NCBI GenBank assembly: GCA_020632995.1
Contig: JACKEN010000010.1
Location: 62,001-126,000, forward strand
Direction of reading: 5' to 3'
Source of the DNA: Deltaproteobacteria bacterium
Lineage (GTDB): Bacteria > Myxococcota > Kuafuiibacteriia > Kuafuiibacteriales > Kuafuiibacteriaceae
Length of the DNA: 64,000 nt
Shown here piece after piece: positions 31,047-38,860 of this stretch (positions are counted from its first letter, which is position 1; each line of letters begins with the position of its first letter). Made by a program: the position numbers and the translations under genes. A model generated the notes under the pieces. It was not told where the DNA came from. It saw nothing but the letters and a program-made list of their open reading frames with translations, and did no database searches.

Positions 31047-32168
31047 ATGAGGCGAGTCATCATCCTGGGCGTGTGCCTTGCGGTCGTCGCGGTCACCGCC
31101 TGCCAGAAGAACGAAGCTCCTCCCCCCGCGGAGGCGAAGAAGACGGAGCCGGTGAAGGCGGAGCCCCCGCCCGGCCCCGACGCGAAGGCCCTCCTCGAGC
31201 GGGCCAAGTCGATCTTCGGGACCCCCCAACCCAGCAACAGCTCCGACGACCCCGCGGTCGAGGCGGCTCGGGTCGAGCTGGGCCGGACGCTCTACTACGA
31301 CAAGCGCCTGTCCAAGAACCAGGACCTGTCCTGCAACTCGTGCCACGACCTCGCCAACTACGGCGTCGACTCGCGCGAGAAGGACGGCAAGCGCACCCCG
31401 ACCTCCGAGGGCCACAAGGGCCAGTTCGGCGGGCGCAACTCGCCCACCTCGTACAACGCCTTCTTCCACATCGCGCAGTTCTGGGATGGCCGCGCCAAGG
31501 ACGTGGAGGAGCAGGCGCAGGGCCCGATCACGAACCCGGTGGAGATGGCGGTGAAGGACCCGGCCGCGGCGGAGAAGGTCCTGAAGTCGATCCCGGACTA
31601 CGGCCCGAAGTTCAAGGCCGCCTTCCCCGAGGAGAAGGGCGCGATCACCCTGGTGAACGCGGCCCGCGCGATCGGCGCCTTCGAGCGCAAGCTCGTGACC
31701 CCCGCCCCGATCGACGAGTTCCTCGCCGGCAAGACCGACGCCCTCACCACCCAGCAGCTGAAGGGGCTGGAGCTGTTCACCGAGCGCTGCGTGGCCTGCC
31801 ACATGGGCCCGGGCTTCGGCGGCGCCATCTACCAGAAGCTGGGCCTCATCAAGCCCTACGAGACCAAGGACATGGGGCGCTTCGAGGCCACCAAGAACGA
31901 GGCCGACAAGGGCTTCTTCAAGGTGCCCTCGCTCAGGAACATCGCGAAGACCGGCCCCTACTTCCACGACGGGTCCATCGGCACCCTGAAGGAGGCGGTG
32001 GCGATCATGGCGGAGCACCAGACCGCGCAAGGCGCCCTGTCGGACGAGCAGATGGCGGACGTGTTGGCGTTCCTGGATAGCCTCACTGGGAAGATCCCCA
32101 GCGAGTACATCGCGGAGCCCACCTTGCCGGCCAGCGGGCCGAAGACCCCGAAGCCCGATCCGTCCTAG
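31047..32168 (+). CDS. Di-heme cytochrome-c peroxidase-type lipoprotein
   Basis: About 373 residues. The signal peptide has a lipobox (LGVCLAVVAVTACQ). Two c-type heme motifs are seen: LSCNSCHDLANYG and ERCVACHMGPGFGG, separated by about 160 residues, as in CcpA/MauG-type enzymes. Family markers include FDKRLSKN-like YYDKRLSKNQDLS, GGRNSPTSYNAFFH, FWDGRAKDVEEQAQGPITN and KVPSLRNIAKTGPYFHDG. It would reduce hydrogen peroxide using cytochrome c in the periplasm. The ATG at 31047 is chosen because it directly precedes the signal peptide; an earlier ATG at 31035 is possible. Confidence 0.9.
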   Translation: MRRVIILGVCLAVVAVTACQKNEAPPPAEAKKTEPVKAEPPPGPDAKALLERAKSIFGTPQPSNSSDDPAVEAARVELGRTLYYDKRLSKNQDLSCNSCHDLANYGVDSREKDGKRTPTSEGHKGQFGGRNSPTSYNAFFHIAQFWDGRAKDVEEQAQGPITNPVEMAVKDPAAAEKVLKSIPDYGPKFKAAFPEEKGAITLVNAARAIGAFERKLVTPAPIDEFLAGKTDALTTQQLKGLELFTERCVACHMGPGFGGAIYQKLGLIKPYETKDMGRFEATKNEADKGFFKVPSLRNIAKTGPYFHDGSIGTLKEAVAIMAEHQTAQGALSDEQMADVLAFLDSLTGKIPSEYIAEPTLPASGPKTPKPDPS

Positions 32169-32235
32169 CGCCCCGAGCCGACCGGCCGCTCCGCCACGAA
32201 CCCGCCTTCGCGGCGCCATCCCCGGCGCCGTCAAT

Positions 32236-32301
32236 CGTTACTTGTCCGTAACGGGTCTCCAGATCAGAAAAGCCAAGTCTCGTACTCGCCAACGCGAGAC
32301 T
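32236..32301. promoter_or_regulatory. Two inverted repeats upstream of the cytochrome lipoprotein gene
   Basis: CGTTAC at 32236-32241 and GTAACG at 32248-32253 form a 6-bp palindrome with a 6-base spacer. Further on, agtctcg (32276-32282) and cgagact (32295-32301) are a 7-bp pair with a 12-base spacer. They lie in the about 158 bp between the peroxidase stop and the next start, so operator or attenuator use is possible. No paired -35/-10 boxes are clear. Confidence 0.35.
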
Positions 32302-32326
32302 CCGTTGGTAAGGGCAGGGCCCAGCT

Positions 32327-32872
32327 ATGAAGTTCCTTACTCGTTGGATCGCCCCCGGCATGCTCCTCGCCTTCGGCCTCGCCGCTTGTCAGACCTCCAG
32401 CGGCCAGGGCCAGGGCCAGAGCAACAAGGCCGCGCGCCCCGCCAGCGCGAAGATGCCCACGTCCACCTATCTGCCCCCCGCCGCGCGAGAGAAGATCCGT
32501 AAGACGATGCGGGCCCACGGCGACGACATGACCGTGCTCATGTGGTCCATCATCTTCCTCGACACCGAGGGCGCCAGCGAGTTCGCGCGCGTGATCAAGG
32601 ACCAGCCCTGGCTCGAGCGCCCCGCGAACCCCGAGGCGGTGCCGGCCGACGAGCGCGTGCCCGAGGCGATCTACGTGCTGCAGGAGCAGCTCATCCAGCG
32701 CGCCAACGTGCTCGCGGGCCTCGCGGATGGCCTCGAGAAGCAGCGCGCCGCGAAGCTGGCCGAGGCGTTCGGTCAGGTGGCGCAGACCTGCGTGGCCTGC
32801 CACGCCGCGTACCTGTACGAGTCGAAGGACGCGTCCGCCAAGGACGTGAGCGACGAGCTCTCGGCCCAGTAA
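32327..32872 (+). CDS. Cytochrome c'-like lipoprotein
   Basis: About 181 residues. A signal peptide with lipobox (MLLAFGLAACQT) is followed by a Gln/Gly/Ser-rich linker and a helical domain ending in a single C-terminal heme motif (TCVACHAAYLYES). A C-terminal CxxCH behind four predicted helices is the arrangement of class II (c') cytochromes. Electron transfer or small-molecule (NO/CO) binding is inferred. The adjacent di-heme peroxidase could be a redox partner, though each has its own upstream region. Confidence 0.8.
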   Translation: MKFLTRWIAPGMLLAFGLAACQTSSGQGQGQSNKAARPASAKMPTSTYLPPAAREKIRKTMRAHGDDMTVLMWSIIFLDTEGASEFARVIKDQPWLERPANPEAVPADERVPEAIYVLQEQLIQRANVLAGLADGLEKQRAAKLAEAFGQVAQTCVACHAAYLYESKDASAKDVSDELSAQ

Positions 32873-32875
32873 CGC

Positions 32876-34312
32876 CTACCGGAGCACGCGGTCGTACTTC
32901 GACCACACGCCCTTGTCCTTCATCCCCTGCAGCACCCCCACCAGCGCCCCGGACAGGAAGTTGGGGTAGCTGTTGAACATGCCGTTGGGGATGAGGTCGA
33001 ACACGCTCACCGCGATCATCAGCGCGAAGATGGCGATCATCGCCTGATCTCGCTTGTCCTGGATCTTCTTCATCGCGGTGAAGGCCATGAACACCGGCCA
33101 CAGCAGCATCAGGAACGAGCTGAGGTGCCCGAAGATCCCGCGGGCGCCGAGCATGATGATCCAGTACCCGTCGGGGGTGGTGGACTGCCGGCCGAGGTAG
33201 TCGTAGTTGAACTGCCGCCCGTACTTGCCCCAGCCGAACCACAGGCGCTGGGAGGCCTTCTCCAACAGGAGATCCTCGTTCTTGAAGCGGAACTTCATGG
33301 ACTCCGCGCGCTCCGCCCCGAAGACGTCCTCGATGGTGTTCACCACCTTGGCGGTGGGGATGATCTCGTAGGCGCGTCCGATCGGGTACGAGAGCGACAT
33401 GAAGGCGAGGAACGCCGCGATGCGCGTCAGGTTCTTGGGGCTCAGCTTGTAGGCCAGGGGCGCGAAGGCCAGCCCGTAGACGATGGCGCCGGTGCTCTTG
33501 TCGAGCACGAGGAGCACGAAGAGGAACCCGGTCACCACCTTCCAGTTGGCGAGGTCCTTGCGCCCGAAGACCCAGGGCTCCTCCTTGGTGCGGAGCATGG
33601 CCACCGACATCATCAGCACCTGGAAGTTGAACAGCGACAGCTGCAGGCCGTGGCGCATGAACACCATCGGCCGCCAACCGCCCCAGCGGATGGTCTGCAG
33701 GAACTGGTTGTGGGCGCGATACCCGTAGATCCACTGGTGGACCTGCGGGCTCATCCGGAGCTCCACGAAGATGAGGAGCGCGTACACCAGCATCATCGAG
33801 ATGACGTACCGGTGCATCATGCGCATCGACTCCGCGGAGCGGATGAAGGCGATGCCCACGAAGAACGGCAAGAGGTCCTCGAGCACGTCGGTGAAGGCCA
33901 TGAAGAGGCCGTCGTTGATGCGGAGGCCGGGGATCACCACGATGACCTGCTGGCCGTAGATCAGGCTGTCGGAGTTGGTGAGCGACGTGAAGACCGCCGC
34001 GAACATGCCCACCACGATGAGGGACTGGGGCCACGACCCCGGGCGCGCGCGGATCAGGTACTGCGGGTAGTTCAGGATCGCCCCGAGCACGATGCCGATG
34101 TAGGCGACGTTGTCCTTCCAGATGTGGGGCGTGGACGGGAGGCGGATGTACGCGCCCACGGGGGCGTACATCAGGACCAGGAAGACGATGAGGACGACCG
34201 CCTTCTCGGCCGACTTGGCCAGCGTCATCCCCACCACCGCGAGCACCGGGATGAAGGCGATCACCAGGATGGCGAACGCGGGGTGCTTGCTGAACACGCT
34301 GGCCAGCAGCAT
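32876..34312 (-). CDS. O-antigen ligase/polymerase-like membrane protein
   Basis: 478 residues with about 11-12 hydrophobic segments (FAILVIAFIPVLAVVGM, VVLIVFLVLMYAPVGAYIRL, and others), plus a large hydrophilic loop in the C-terminal half (near VVNTIEDVFGAERAESMKFRF) before YWIIMLGARGIFG. This architecture matches the O-antigen ligase (WaaL)/Wzy/ExoQ superfamily, which joins or polymerises surface glycans. The substrate is unknown and no other polysaccharide gene is nearby. It is convergent with the cytochrome gene (3 bases apart) and divergent from dgt. Confidence 0.75.
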   Translation of the reverse strand: MLLASVFSKHPAFAILVIAFIPVLAVVGMTLAKSAEKAVVLIVFLVLMYAPVGAYIRLPSTPHIWKDNVAYIGIVLGAILNYPQYLIRARPGSWPQSLIVVGMFAAVFTSLTNSDSLIYGQQVIVVIPGLRINDGLFMAFTDVLEDLLPFFVGIAFIRSAESMRMMHRYVISMMLVYALLIFVELRMSPQVHQWIYGYRAHNQFLQTIRWGGWRPMVFMRHGLQLSLFNFQVLMMSVAMLRTKEEPWVFGRKDLANWKVVTGFLFVLLVLDKSTGAIVYGLAFAPLAYKLSPKNLTRIAAFLAFMSLSYPIGRAYEIIPTAKVVNTIEDVFGAERAESMKFRFKNEDLLLEKASQRLWFGWGKYGRQFNYDYLGRQSTTPDGYWIIMLGARGIFGHLSSFLMLLWPVFMAFTAMKKIQDKRDQAMIAIFALMIAVSVFDLIPNGMFNSYPNFLSGALVGVLQGMKDKGVWSKYDRVLR

Positions 34313-34406
34313 CGGGGGGAGGATACACGAAGGCCCCGGCCTGGACAGCCAGGTTTGCCTTGCCCCGGCCCTTGGCCCACCCCACCCCGCCTGCTATCGA
34401 GCCCGG

Positions 34407-35762
34407 GTGTCGCCGAGTGAACAGTGGCCCAAGCTGTTGTCCTACGCGCGCCTGGGCGCCCAGGCCCGCCCCGCCCCGCCGGCGGGGGACAACGCCCCCC
34501 GCACCGACTTCCAGCGGGACTTCGACCGCATCGTGTTCTCCACCGCGTTCCGGCGCCTGCACGACAAGACCCAGGTGTTCCCGCTCCCCGAGAACGACCT
34601 CGTCCACTCCCGCCTGACCCACTCCCTCGAGGTCTCCTGCGTGGGCCGCTCCCTCGGCACCATGGTCGGGGCCAAGGTCCTCGAGCGGCACCCCGAGCTC
34701 GCGGGGGCCGAGGTCTCGGCCCGCAGCTTCGGTGACATCGTGGCCGCCGCCTGCCTCGCCCACGACATCGGCAACCCGCCCTTCGGACACGCGGGCGAGG
34801 ACGCGATAGGGAGCTGGTTCAAGGGCCACCGCGAGCACACCGAGGGCCTCACCGATCAGGAGCGGGCCGACCTCGAGCAGTTCGAGGGCAACGCCCAGGG
34901 CTTCCGGATCCTCACCCGGCTCCAGATCCCCAAGAACCCCGGCCTGCAGCTCACCCTCGCCACCCTCGCCGCCTTCACCAAGTACCCCCGCGGCGCCGGC
35001 CCCCGCCCCGCCACCGGCGGCATCGCGACCAAGAAGCACGGCTTCTTCCAGACCGAGGAGGCCCTCTTCGCCCAGGTCGCCGAGGGCACCGGCCTCGTGC
35101 CCCAGGACGGCCTCGGTGTGACCGCGTGGTCCCGCCACCCGCTCGCCTACCTCGTCGAGGCGGCGGACGACGTCTGCTACTGCATCCTCGACATCGAAGA
35201 CGGCTTCCGCCTGGGCCTCGTGGACTTCGCCGACGCCCACGAGCGCCTCACCGCGATCGCGAGCCACGACGCTCGCTTCGTGCCCCAACCCGCGCCCACC
35301 GACCCCGACGAGCGCAAGGAGCGCATCTCATACCTTCGGGCCAAGGCGATAAACCACCTCGCCAACGAGGTGCAGGACGCCTTCCTCGAGCGCGAGGCGG
35401 CGCTCGTCGCGGGCGAGCCCCAGCCGAAGGGCCTCTCCGACGACATCCCCTCCGCCCAGGCGCTCCGCGACATCAAGGACTTCACCCTGCGCACCTGCTA
35501 CCGCTCCCGCGGCGTGGTGCAGATCGAGCTGGCCGGCTACGAGGTGCTCCAGAGCATGCTCGACGTGCTGGTGCCCGCGGTGCTCGCCGAGGCGCCCACC
35601 CAGAAGCAATCCAAGTTGCTCACGGTGATCCCGGTGGGGCCCCAGCCGGAGTGGGGGGCCTACCAGCGCCTGCTGCGGGTGACGGACTACCTGTCGGGGA
35701 TGACGGACTCGTATGCGGTGTCGATGTTCCAGCGCCTGACAGGGGTGAGTTTGCCGCGGTAG
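34407..35762 (+). CDS. dgt: Deoxyguanosinetriphosphate triphosphohydrolase
   Basis: About 451 residues. It hydrolyses dGTP to deoxyguanosine and triphosphate. The HD-domain ligands are present: His in SRLTHSLEVSCVG, the HD pair in CLAHDIGNPPFGHAGED, and the later Asp in EAADDVCYCILDIEDG. The segment FDRIVFSTAFRRLHDKTQVF is the family N-terminal signature, with the GTG at 34407 placed a few residues before it (a longer frame to 34110 overlaps the divergent gene). Confidence 0.92.
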   Translation: MSPSEQWPKLLSYARLGAQARPAPPAGDNAPRTDFQRDFDRIVFSTAFRRLHDKTQVFPLPENDLVHSRLTHSLEVSCVGRSLGTMVGAKVLERHPELAGAEVSARSFGDIVAAACLAHDIGNPPFGHAGEDAIGSWFKGHREHTEGLTDQERADLEQFEGNAQGFRILTRLQIPKNPGLQLTLATLAAFTKYPRGAGPRPATGGIATKKHGFFQTEEALFAQVAEGTGLVPQDGLGVTAWSRHPLAYLVEAADDVCYCILDIEDGFRLGLVDFADAHERLTAIASHDARFVPQPAPTDPDERKERISYLRAKAINHLANEVQDAFLEREAALVAGEPQPKGLSDDIPSAQALRDIKDFTLRTCYRSRGVVQIELAGYEVLQSMLDVLVPAVLAEAPTQKQSKLLTVIPVGPQPEWGAYQRLLRVTDYLSGMTDSYAVSMFQRLTGVSLPR

Positions 35763-35851
35763 CGCCCTGTGCCACCGGAGCCGAAGGGAGGTACGATTCG
35801 TCGGCCCCCTCGCGATGAGCTGCCCTCGACCGGCATGAAGAGACTCGACCA

Positions 35852-37538
35852 ATGCTCGCCCGCCGACTCCAGAGCGTCGGCTCCTACGCGGAGTTGGCGG
35901 TCGTGGCGACCGACGCCATGCGCGCCCGGACCCGGTATCACAACGCGTGGCTCACGTTGTTCGACCTCGAGCGCCAGGTCGCTCGAGTGCTCGGGGGCGG
36001 CGGCGTCGGGGACCTCGAGCAGGTCGAGAAGTCCGAGATGCTCGAGTTCGACATCTCGGAGGACAAGATGGTCCAGGCCATCCTGACCTCTCACGAGCCG
36101 CTTATCATCGAGGACGCCCCGCTCGACCCTCGCCCCAATCAAGCCCATGTGCAGGCCATCGGGAGCCGCACCATCGTCAACATCCCGCTGCTCTTCGATG
36201 ACCGCAGCCTGGGCTGCTACGGCTTCGGGACCTTCGGAGACACCGGACCGATGCTCCCCGAGCCGGAGGAGATGGAGTTCCTCAACGGGATGGCCAGCCA
36301 CATGAGCGTGGTGATCGCGCGCCTCCGGGCCGAGGAGCGTCGCCGGAGCGTCGAGGCACAGCTGCTGCGGGCCCAGCGGCTCGAGGCGATGGGTCACCTC
36401 GCCGGCGGCGTGGCGCACGACTTCAACAACCTCCTCACCGCAGTGCTCGGCAACGTCGAGACTGGCGCGCTCCGCCTTGCCCGAAGGCAGCCCCGTCGCG
36501 GAGTTCATCGACGACATCGATGACGCGGCCACGCGGGCCGCCACCCTCAGCCGGCAGCTGCTCGCGTTCGCAAAGAGGCAGGTCGTCGCCGCGCAGCCGG
36601 TGGACCTGAACCTCGTCATCTCTGGCCTGCAATCCATCCTGACGCGGCTCGTACCTGAGCGCGATCGCCATCCGAGCACCTCCCGGGCCGGACCCTGGGG
36701 ACGGTGTTGGCGGATCCCGCGCAGATCGAGCAGGTCGTGATGAACCTCGTGCTGAACGCGAAGGACGCGATGCCCGAGGGCGGAAGGCTCCTCATCGAGA
36801 CGGAGAACGTGCTCATCGACGAGGAGTACCGGATCGACCAACCGTCATGGGCGCAAGTGGGCGGCGCTTGGCGAGAGATGCTGACGGTGATAAACCGACT
36901 CCTGCGCGGGTTCGGGCATGCCACCGGAGAATCTTGCCGCGGATCTTCGATTCGGATCCTTCTTCCGGTGCACACCGCACTCGCAGGGCCCCGAGCGCGG
37001 AACGGCCTGGGACTCGCGTAGTGGTCTTCGGCGTCGTCGAGCGGCACGGCAGCCGATGGTTCGGTCTGGCGAGCCCGGTCTCGGCACGACCTTCAAGATC
37101 TACCTGCCGATCGTGGAGCGGGTCGCGGCCAGCGTGGGCACCAAGATCGAGCGGCCTGTCAAAGGCGGCACCGAGCACATCCTCGTGGCCGAAGACGACG
37201 AGCGTGTCCGCAGGGTGGTGCACAACACGCTGGCGCAAATGGGCTACACGGTGACCGTGGCGGAGGATGGCGCCGAGGCGCTCGAGCTGTTCGAGGCAGC
37301 GCAGCCCCCGGTGGACCTCGTGATCTCGGATGTCGTGATGCCCAACCTCGACGGCGCGAGCCTCTGGCACACCCTCAAAGCCCGCCATCCCAAGGTCCCC
37401 ATCCTCATCATGAGCGGGTACGCGGCCAACGGCCTAGCCAGCCGCTTCGCGGCCGACGAGGAGCTCATCGTGGTCATGAAGCCGTTCCGTTCGCGAGAGC
37501 TCCTGCTCCGGGTGAGGGAAGCGCTCGATCGGCGCTGA
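35852..37538 (+). pseudogene. Hybrid sensor histidine kinase with GAF and receiver domains, broken
   Basis: The ATG at 35852 opens a GAF domain (residues about 1-165), then phosphoacceptor region MGHLAGGVAHDFNNLLTAVLG, which is the HisKA motif with its His. At about 36470 the frame shifts to ATLSRQLLAFAKRQ; then from about 36704 DPAQIEQVVMNLVLNAKDAM (N-box of the ATPase). Between about 36890 and 37080 the G1/G2 boxes are scrambled across frames (traces MPPENL, IFDS, GERGTA-like), after which PGLGTTFKIYLP and a receiver domain return: HILVAEDDERVRRVV, VDLVISDVVMPNLDG, VVMKPF. At least four indels are needed. The gene could be decaying or the sequence poor; the receiver is intact to the stop at 37538. 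Confidence 0.7.
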
Positions 37539-37546
37539 CCCGCGTC

Positions 37547-38860
37547 CTATCGCGCCACGCCCGCCACCGGCATGTCCACGCGGTACAGCGTGGTCCCCGT
37601 AGTGACGAACAACGTGTCCAGCGACACCCCACCGAACGCCACCCCGGTGGCCGCCTCGGGCGTCGCGATCAAGCCCAACGGCTGACCGGTCGCCGTGAAG
37701 CCCTGCACCCCGGCCGCGGTGGCCACGTAGACGTTCCCGGTGTTGTCCACCGTGACCCCGTCGGGGCGACCTGATGTGGTGGCGAACGGCGTGGGCGCGC
37801 CGAGGGCGCCGTCCGTCGCCACCCCGAAGCGGGTGACCTCGCCGGTGACGCGGTCGGTGAGGTAGAGGGTGCCCTCGTCCGGGCTCAGCTCCAGGCCCGC
37901 GGGCCCGCTCGAGCCGGTCTGGCCCTGCCAGTGCAACACGGGCGCCGCCCCGCCCAGCGGGACGCGGAACAGGCCGTTGAAGGCCAGCTCCGCGGTGCGC
38001 GGGCCGAGGCCGAAGTCGGGGTCGGTGACGTAGACGGTGCCGTCGGCGCGAGCCACCACGTCGTGGGGGCCGTTGAGCCGGGCGCCCTGATAGTTGGCGA
38101 TCACCGTCTCCTGGCCGGCGGGGGTGAGCCGGACCACCTGGCGCGCCGCGTACTGGGCGATGAGCAGGTTGCCTTGCGGGTCGGTGCCGGTGCCCGCCGC
38201 CTCCTGGGAGGGGCGCAAGAGGACCTGCGGAGTGCCGCCGGGCGGGAGGTAGAAGACGGTGTCCTGGGCGTGGTCGGTGAACACCAGGTTGCCGCTCGCC
38301 GCACCCCAGGCCGGCGCGCCGAGGGCGAAGAAGCCGGTGGCGACCTCGGTGAGGGGGCCCGCGCCCGCGATGGGGCCGCTGTTCACCACCCCGCCGTCGC
38401 TCCCCACCCCGCCGTCGGCGCCGTTGGGGTTGCCCGGGGGCGCCCCGAGCGCGGCCCAGCGCTCGATCGCGCGGGCCTCCTCGGGCAGGAGGCCGGTCTG
38501 ACCGCGGGGCGGCATCGGGTTCACCAGGTCGACCACCCGGAGCCCCATCTGCTGGAACACCTTGCTCCCCGGGACCGTGCTGTCGACCTGGGTGTCGGCC
38601 CAGGTCTCGAGCGCCATCGGGATGGGCGGCTGGACCGGCCGCACGTGGCACATGCCGTTGTTCCAGCAGCGCTGCTCGACGATCGGCTGGACCACCTCGT
38701 ACCAGGTCGGCTCCACCGTGCCCCCGTCGAAGGCCACGCAGGTCTGGGCCACGCAGGCCAGCCCCTCGCCGCACTCGTCGGCGCTGTAGCACTCGGGGTT
38801 CGGGCGACACGCCGACGCCGCGAGCACCAGCGCCGCGCCCACCAGCACTCGCCTCACCAT
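37547..38860 (-). CDS. Lipoprotein with SMP-30/NHL-type beta-propeller
   Basis: About 437 residues. A lipobox signal peptide (ALVLAASACRP) is followed by a short Cys-rich stretch (CYSADECGEGLACVAQTC) and a cytochrome c-like region in which RCWNNGMCHV replaces a normal CxxCH, so heme attachment is doubtful. Residues about 180-437 are six-bladed-type repeats (GNLVFTDHAQDTVFYLPPGG, NGPHDVVARADGTVYVTDPD, RPDGVTVDNTGNVYVA) typical of gluconolactonase/SMP-30 proteins. The ATG at 38860 overlaps the upstream gene's stop. A lactonase or binding role is inferred only. Confidence 0.75.
   Translation of the reverse strand: MVRRVLVGAALVLAASACRPNPECYSADECGEGLACVAQTCVAFDGGTVEPTWYEVVQPIVEQRCWNNGMCHVRPVQPPIPMALETWADTQVDSTVPGSKVFQQMGLRVVDLVNPMPPRGQTGLLPEEARAIERWAALGAPPGNPNGADGGVGSDGGVVNSGPIAGAGPLTEVATGFFALGAPAWGAASGNLVFTDHAQDTVFYLPPGGTPQVLLRPSQEAAGTGTDPQGNLLIAQYAARQVVRLTPAGQETVIANYQGARLNGPHDVVARADGTVYVTDPDFGLGPRTAELAFNGLFRVPLGGAAPVLHWQGQTGSSGPAGLELSPDEGTLYLTDRVTGEVTRFGVATDGALGAPTPFATTSGRPDGVTVDNTGNVYVATAAGVQGFTATGQPLGLIATPEAATGVAFGGVSLDTLFVTTGTTLYRVDMPVAGVAR

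Noticed and set aside
37547..38860. Cytochrome c in the SMP-30-like lipoprotein
   Set aside because: The candidate haem site reads C-W-N-N-G-M-C-H with too many residues between cysteines for a CxxCH, so haem binding is not claimed.
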